Positions 60,661 through 64,000 of a stretch of DNA of 64,000 nt are shown here, one piece after another. A model generated the notes under the pieces. It ran no database searches. It saw only the letters and a list, made by a program, of their open reading frames with translations, and was not told the origin of the DNA. Every line of letters starts with the position of its first letter. Positions within the stretch are counted from its first letter, which is position 1. This DNA is from Spodoptera frugiperda. Taxonomy: Eukaryota > Arthropoda > Insecta > Lepidoptera > Noctuidae. A program made the position numbers and the translations under genes. The stretch covers positions 1-64,000 of the forward strand of contig NC_064214.1 of the NCBI RefSeq assembly GCF_023101765.2, in the 5' to 3' direction.

Positions 60661-63047
60661 TCATTAATTCATTAATTCATTCATATTATAATAAATCTGT
60701 AGAAGGGTCAATTCTGTACATTAAAAATATTGAAATAATAAATAGCAGGGGGTGTTACTGGATCGATACCAAACCCAAATATTAAAAAAAAAAAAGTCTT
60801 TTTGTCTGTATGTTCAGGCATCACGTGAAAACTAATGGTTCGATTTCGATGCAACTTGGTAGATTTTCCTGGGCATAAAATAGGATACTTTTTATCCTGA
60901 AAAATACGTAGAAAAAAATTATTTATTTTTCAGTTTTATCTATCTACAGAACGCGAGCTCAACAGCAGTAGCTCAATAGAGGGATCTCCTTAATTATTAT
61001 GGGCCTCGCCGTATTTGGGTCCAATAGATATTTATAAGATGTCATTGTCAGAGTTACTCAAAATGGAGAAATAAAACTTCCACGCGAAGACCGACATCCG
61101 CGCGGACGGAGTCGCGGGCGGAAGCTAGTTATACATAAACATCTTCCATTTAGTATAAGTAGCCACATCGGAACGACATATTTCAATTGCAGTTTGCAGT
61201 ATATTACAAATCTGACCTACATAAATAGATTATGCGCTTATTACTACAATTATAATTTATTACTTAGGCACTTCGACTAAAACTAACTTTATGTGCGGTA
61301 AACGCAAAGCGCCTGTTTTTTTATGTTCATATTTTTACTCTGTCTACCTATGAAACAGTCGGCAAAGATGTTAAAGCTTTACTCAAACATCTTCTAATCG
61401 TTATGTTTATTATGCGAATAGTTAATAATAACAACTTTTCCTTATATACCTGGCTATACCGCGAATCGTTTCAGCGCCACATCAAACGATTGACTTATTC
61501 TTAAATAAACAAATCAGTACCAGTATCATCGATTCCCCGGCGCCACTCATAATGTATATTTTAAAATTATTTCCGAACAACTGTGCGTAATATTGTTTGT
61601 ATTATTTTGGAAATAAGTGCTAGTTTTATTTGGCAACCGTTGCCGAGTGCTTCGGTTATCGGGACTGAGTCATGTTTCTGAGCCGAGATTACCGCAAGGA
61701 CGTTGCTTTCGAGATAGAAAATTGTTGAACACTTGCATTGCATACGTTATTAAGTGAACGTATAATTGTAGTATTTAGTACAAATAAGGCGTTGTCTCTG
61801 ACATTAGACAACGCTTACAATCATAATACAAACATTGATTATGTAATGTGCAAACAGCACGAGTCAGCCATTGACCTTCTTGTAGACATGAATGCATCAT
61901 TCGCCGCGTACAATGCACCCGGTGCATTGACGCCGCACTATCGGCCCACACAAGTTCATTATTTTTCAGAGTGTTATCTTGAATAAAGAATAAGGGATTT
62001 ATTAATAAATTAAATAATTTGCAGGCGACAGGCGTGCTATACGGGTCGCGAGCGCGACTCTTGACATTTACGTTCATGTGGTGTGCAATGAACATGATGG
62101 GCATTCAATCGGATTTTATCGCTCGAATGTAAAACCAAATCGTTTCACTTTAACAAATACAGATTTAGATTAACCATTATATTATTTTAATCCAAATCGA
62201 AACCAGTCGCGGCTCATCTTGATAAAATTAATTGCAAATTTATTTTTCCTCCTACCAAAATACTGAATTAACAAGTTCGTAACCTCGCGTGCCGACACTT
62301 CCGGAGTTTCAATTCGTCTGGCTGAGAAGCAATTAAATTGATATTTTTACATTCAAATAGATCCGTTTCGCTTTTTTTTGTTACGGACAGGTTTATTATT
62401 ATATTTTTATTTTGACACAAAGTTTTTTTGCATTGGGTTTACGAGTGTTGAAGTGAAAATCCATCTCGAGTGGTAGATAAAAGCGAAACGTCCATTGATA
62501 CATTTTGGGTTTATGCCAATATATTTTCGATACACATTCGCGATGTCTAAGCGTGTAACTGACAGTGTGCCGTGATAGACAGACACCAGATTATAATAGT
62601 GGGATCCAGTGCCAAATATCACGGAGACTGACTGACTGACCCACTGTTTTGTCTAGCCGTATTGAGTCTGGCTTATGAATAGATTGTCCCATACTTTTAT
62701 TTCATATCATGCATTTCCGATACAAATTCCAGAGTATTTGCTCACAACTCGATTATAATTTTTATTAACTTGCAGTAGATACCCACCTCTAAGCTGGTAA
62801 TAAACTCAGGCTACTGAATGTCATAATCTTTACTGATTATCATTTAAAACAATCAAATGTACAATATTATGGGAATTATTGCCTATCAATATTATTTTAT
62901 CGACAGATTATTGTGTTATTATTAATCATAAATTACTATTTTTATTTAGATTACATGGTTACTTTTTTGTTACCTATAAATGTCATGTAAATATTAATTA
63001 GTTACCCATTATAATTCAAAATATAGATCGATCTAAATATTTTTATT

Positions 63048-63190
63048 TATCACCTGATGGTAAGCAATCGCCGCCGCCCATGGACACCCGAAACACCAGA
63101 AGCGTTACAAGTGCTGGGGATTTGTTGTTTAATTGTTGGGGAATCGGGATTTGGAAAGATTGGGAAGTATGATCCAGAGATTTTGGGGTC
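63048..63190 (+). mobile_element. SINE family C, copy 3 (5'-truncated)
   Basis: ATCACCTGATGGTAAGCAAT, CGCCGCCGCCCATGGACACC and CGAAACACCAGAAGCGTTAC match the copies at 30009 and 36762; the first ~35 bases are missing. Confidence 0.85.
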
Positions 63191-64000
63191 AGATCGGTTA
63201 TTGATTTAGGCCGTAAACCACAAACAGTTTACCCATTCATTAATAAAGTTGCAAACATACACTATTTATGTTTACAATAATAAATAGGTAATAATTCCGA
63301 GAATATACCAGATAGACTTAACAGATTAATTTTATGATTTATTATTGTTAGTTTACTCGTCATTAACGAGAATACGTCACAATAATTATACAACATTATT
63401 TATAACGAGCTAGATAACTTAACCTAACCTATAACATTTAACCGTAACCTGAAACCTCTCAGTGAACTCACAGCTAGCAATAACAATTAACTGTATCCGT
63501 TTTTCCAACACTCAGACACTAAACAAGCATGCTTCATTAAACAAACTTGTTTTAAAAACGTATTTTTTAGAAATACGAAGAAAAGAAAAAGATTAACGAA
63601 CTCCTATAGACTTTGCGCGGGAAAAATACAGATAATAATATCACCTACGTTCTTTTTTTTCTTTGAAGCTGAATGCAAATTTATTTATTGTCTACTTCCA
63701 TCAACGTTATTTGTTTAGTTGACAGCGCAGCTCGTTAATAAGATAATTTTGACTTCAAAAACGTTCTAACTTTTAACTTTCCACGAGTCGTGCAAAAAAA
63801 ATGAAGATAACGTTAATTCACACTCGATTTTCACATCTCAGGGCTTGGGTATTGACAAACACATTGCGCAGTTGTCGTTCAAAGACAAAACGTAAACGTC
63901 AACCACACATGTCACTCCTGTTACATAAACGTCAGAGATTTTCTCGAAATGTTATGTAAGCATGTCACATGTTAGGCAAGGTCTGGTAGTGTCATTATAA

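Larger units (their letters stand above)
59905..61131 (+). mobile_element. Helitron-like repeat cluster (two 5' ends, one 3' end)
   Basis: AATAAATCTGTAGAGAGGTC at 59917 and AATAAATCTGTAGAAGGGTC near 60690 are two copies of the same opening, the first preceded by TCTATACTTAT. The cluster ends with GGACGGAGTCGCGGGCGG and CTAG|T at ~61130, where a GC-rich hairpin a few bases before CTAG is the expected Helitron 3' structure. No Rep/helicase gene is present. Confidence 0.6.
57349..64000 (+). other. Intron 7 of the ADAMTS gene, truncated by the window
   Basis: The GTAAGT donor at 57349 has no matching downstream exon: I found no acceptor followed by sequence reading F-G-M-x-H-D. The segment contains a tandem duplication, a LINE remnant, a Helitron-like cluster and SINE C copy 3. 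Remaining stretches (57630-59040, 61132-63047, 63190-64000) show nothing recognisable. Confidence 0.8.

Noticed and set aside
1..64000. CRISPR array, phage or bacterial operon
   Set aside because: No regularly spaced short repeats, no ribosome binding sites or dense gene arrays; introns and SINEs show a eukaryotic nuclear genome.

Overview
The window is eukaryotic, AT-rich nuclear DNA from an insect, most likely a moth (Lepidoptera, probably Noctuoidea). This rests on the short-exon/long-intron structure with clean GT-AG junctions and on several interspersed repeat families that I recognise as typical of moth genomes. The species assignment is inference and no species-diagnostic marker was seen. 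There are no bacterial operons, CRISPR arrays, rRNA genes or convincing tRNA genes.

Only one protein-coding gene can be supported: the 5' part of a secreted ADAMTS metalloprotease on the + strand, in seven coding exons from 16742 to 57348. All junction phases agree (1, 2, 0, 0, 0, 2, 2). The exons encode 589 complete residues: a signal peptide, a propeptide with the family's conserved blocks (HYNLTVDGRELRLDLR, CHYTG, ACDGL, GEYWIEP), an extraordinarily arginine-rich linker of about 170 residues, and the first part of the reprolysin catalytic domain, stopping exactly at the zinc-binding HELGH. The rest of the zinc site (a further His), the Met-turn, and the disintegrin-like, thrombospondin, cysteine-rich and spacer domains must lie beyond position 64000, because I find no continuation in the last 6.65 kb. 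A likely 5' UTR exon/intron (donor 16221, acceptor 16548) precedes the first coding exon. The leader carries several short upstream ORFs.

Layout: 1-16000 is gene-free flank with repeats (a three-copy ~142-bp tandem array, a 275-bp foldback hairpin, SINEs, an LTAAGTAATC-type MITE called 'MITE 1' here, and a few CpG-rich patches). 16045-16925 is the putative promoter, 5' UTR and exon 1. 16926-47457 holds three long introns (8.7, 10.7 and 10.7 kb) separating exons 1-4 and carrying MITEs, foldback elements and SINEs. 47458-48988 is a compact cluster of exons 4-6. Intron 6 (8.2 kb) leads to exon 7 (57235-57348). The remaining sequence is intron 7, with a degraded LINE 3' end and a Helitron-like repeat cluster.

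The most interesting observation is the ADAMTS architecture: a very basic, multi-furin-site linker between prodomain and protease plus two histidine clusters, together with a uORF-loaded leader. The other signals are mainly transposon structures.
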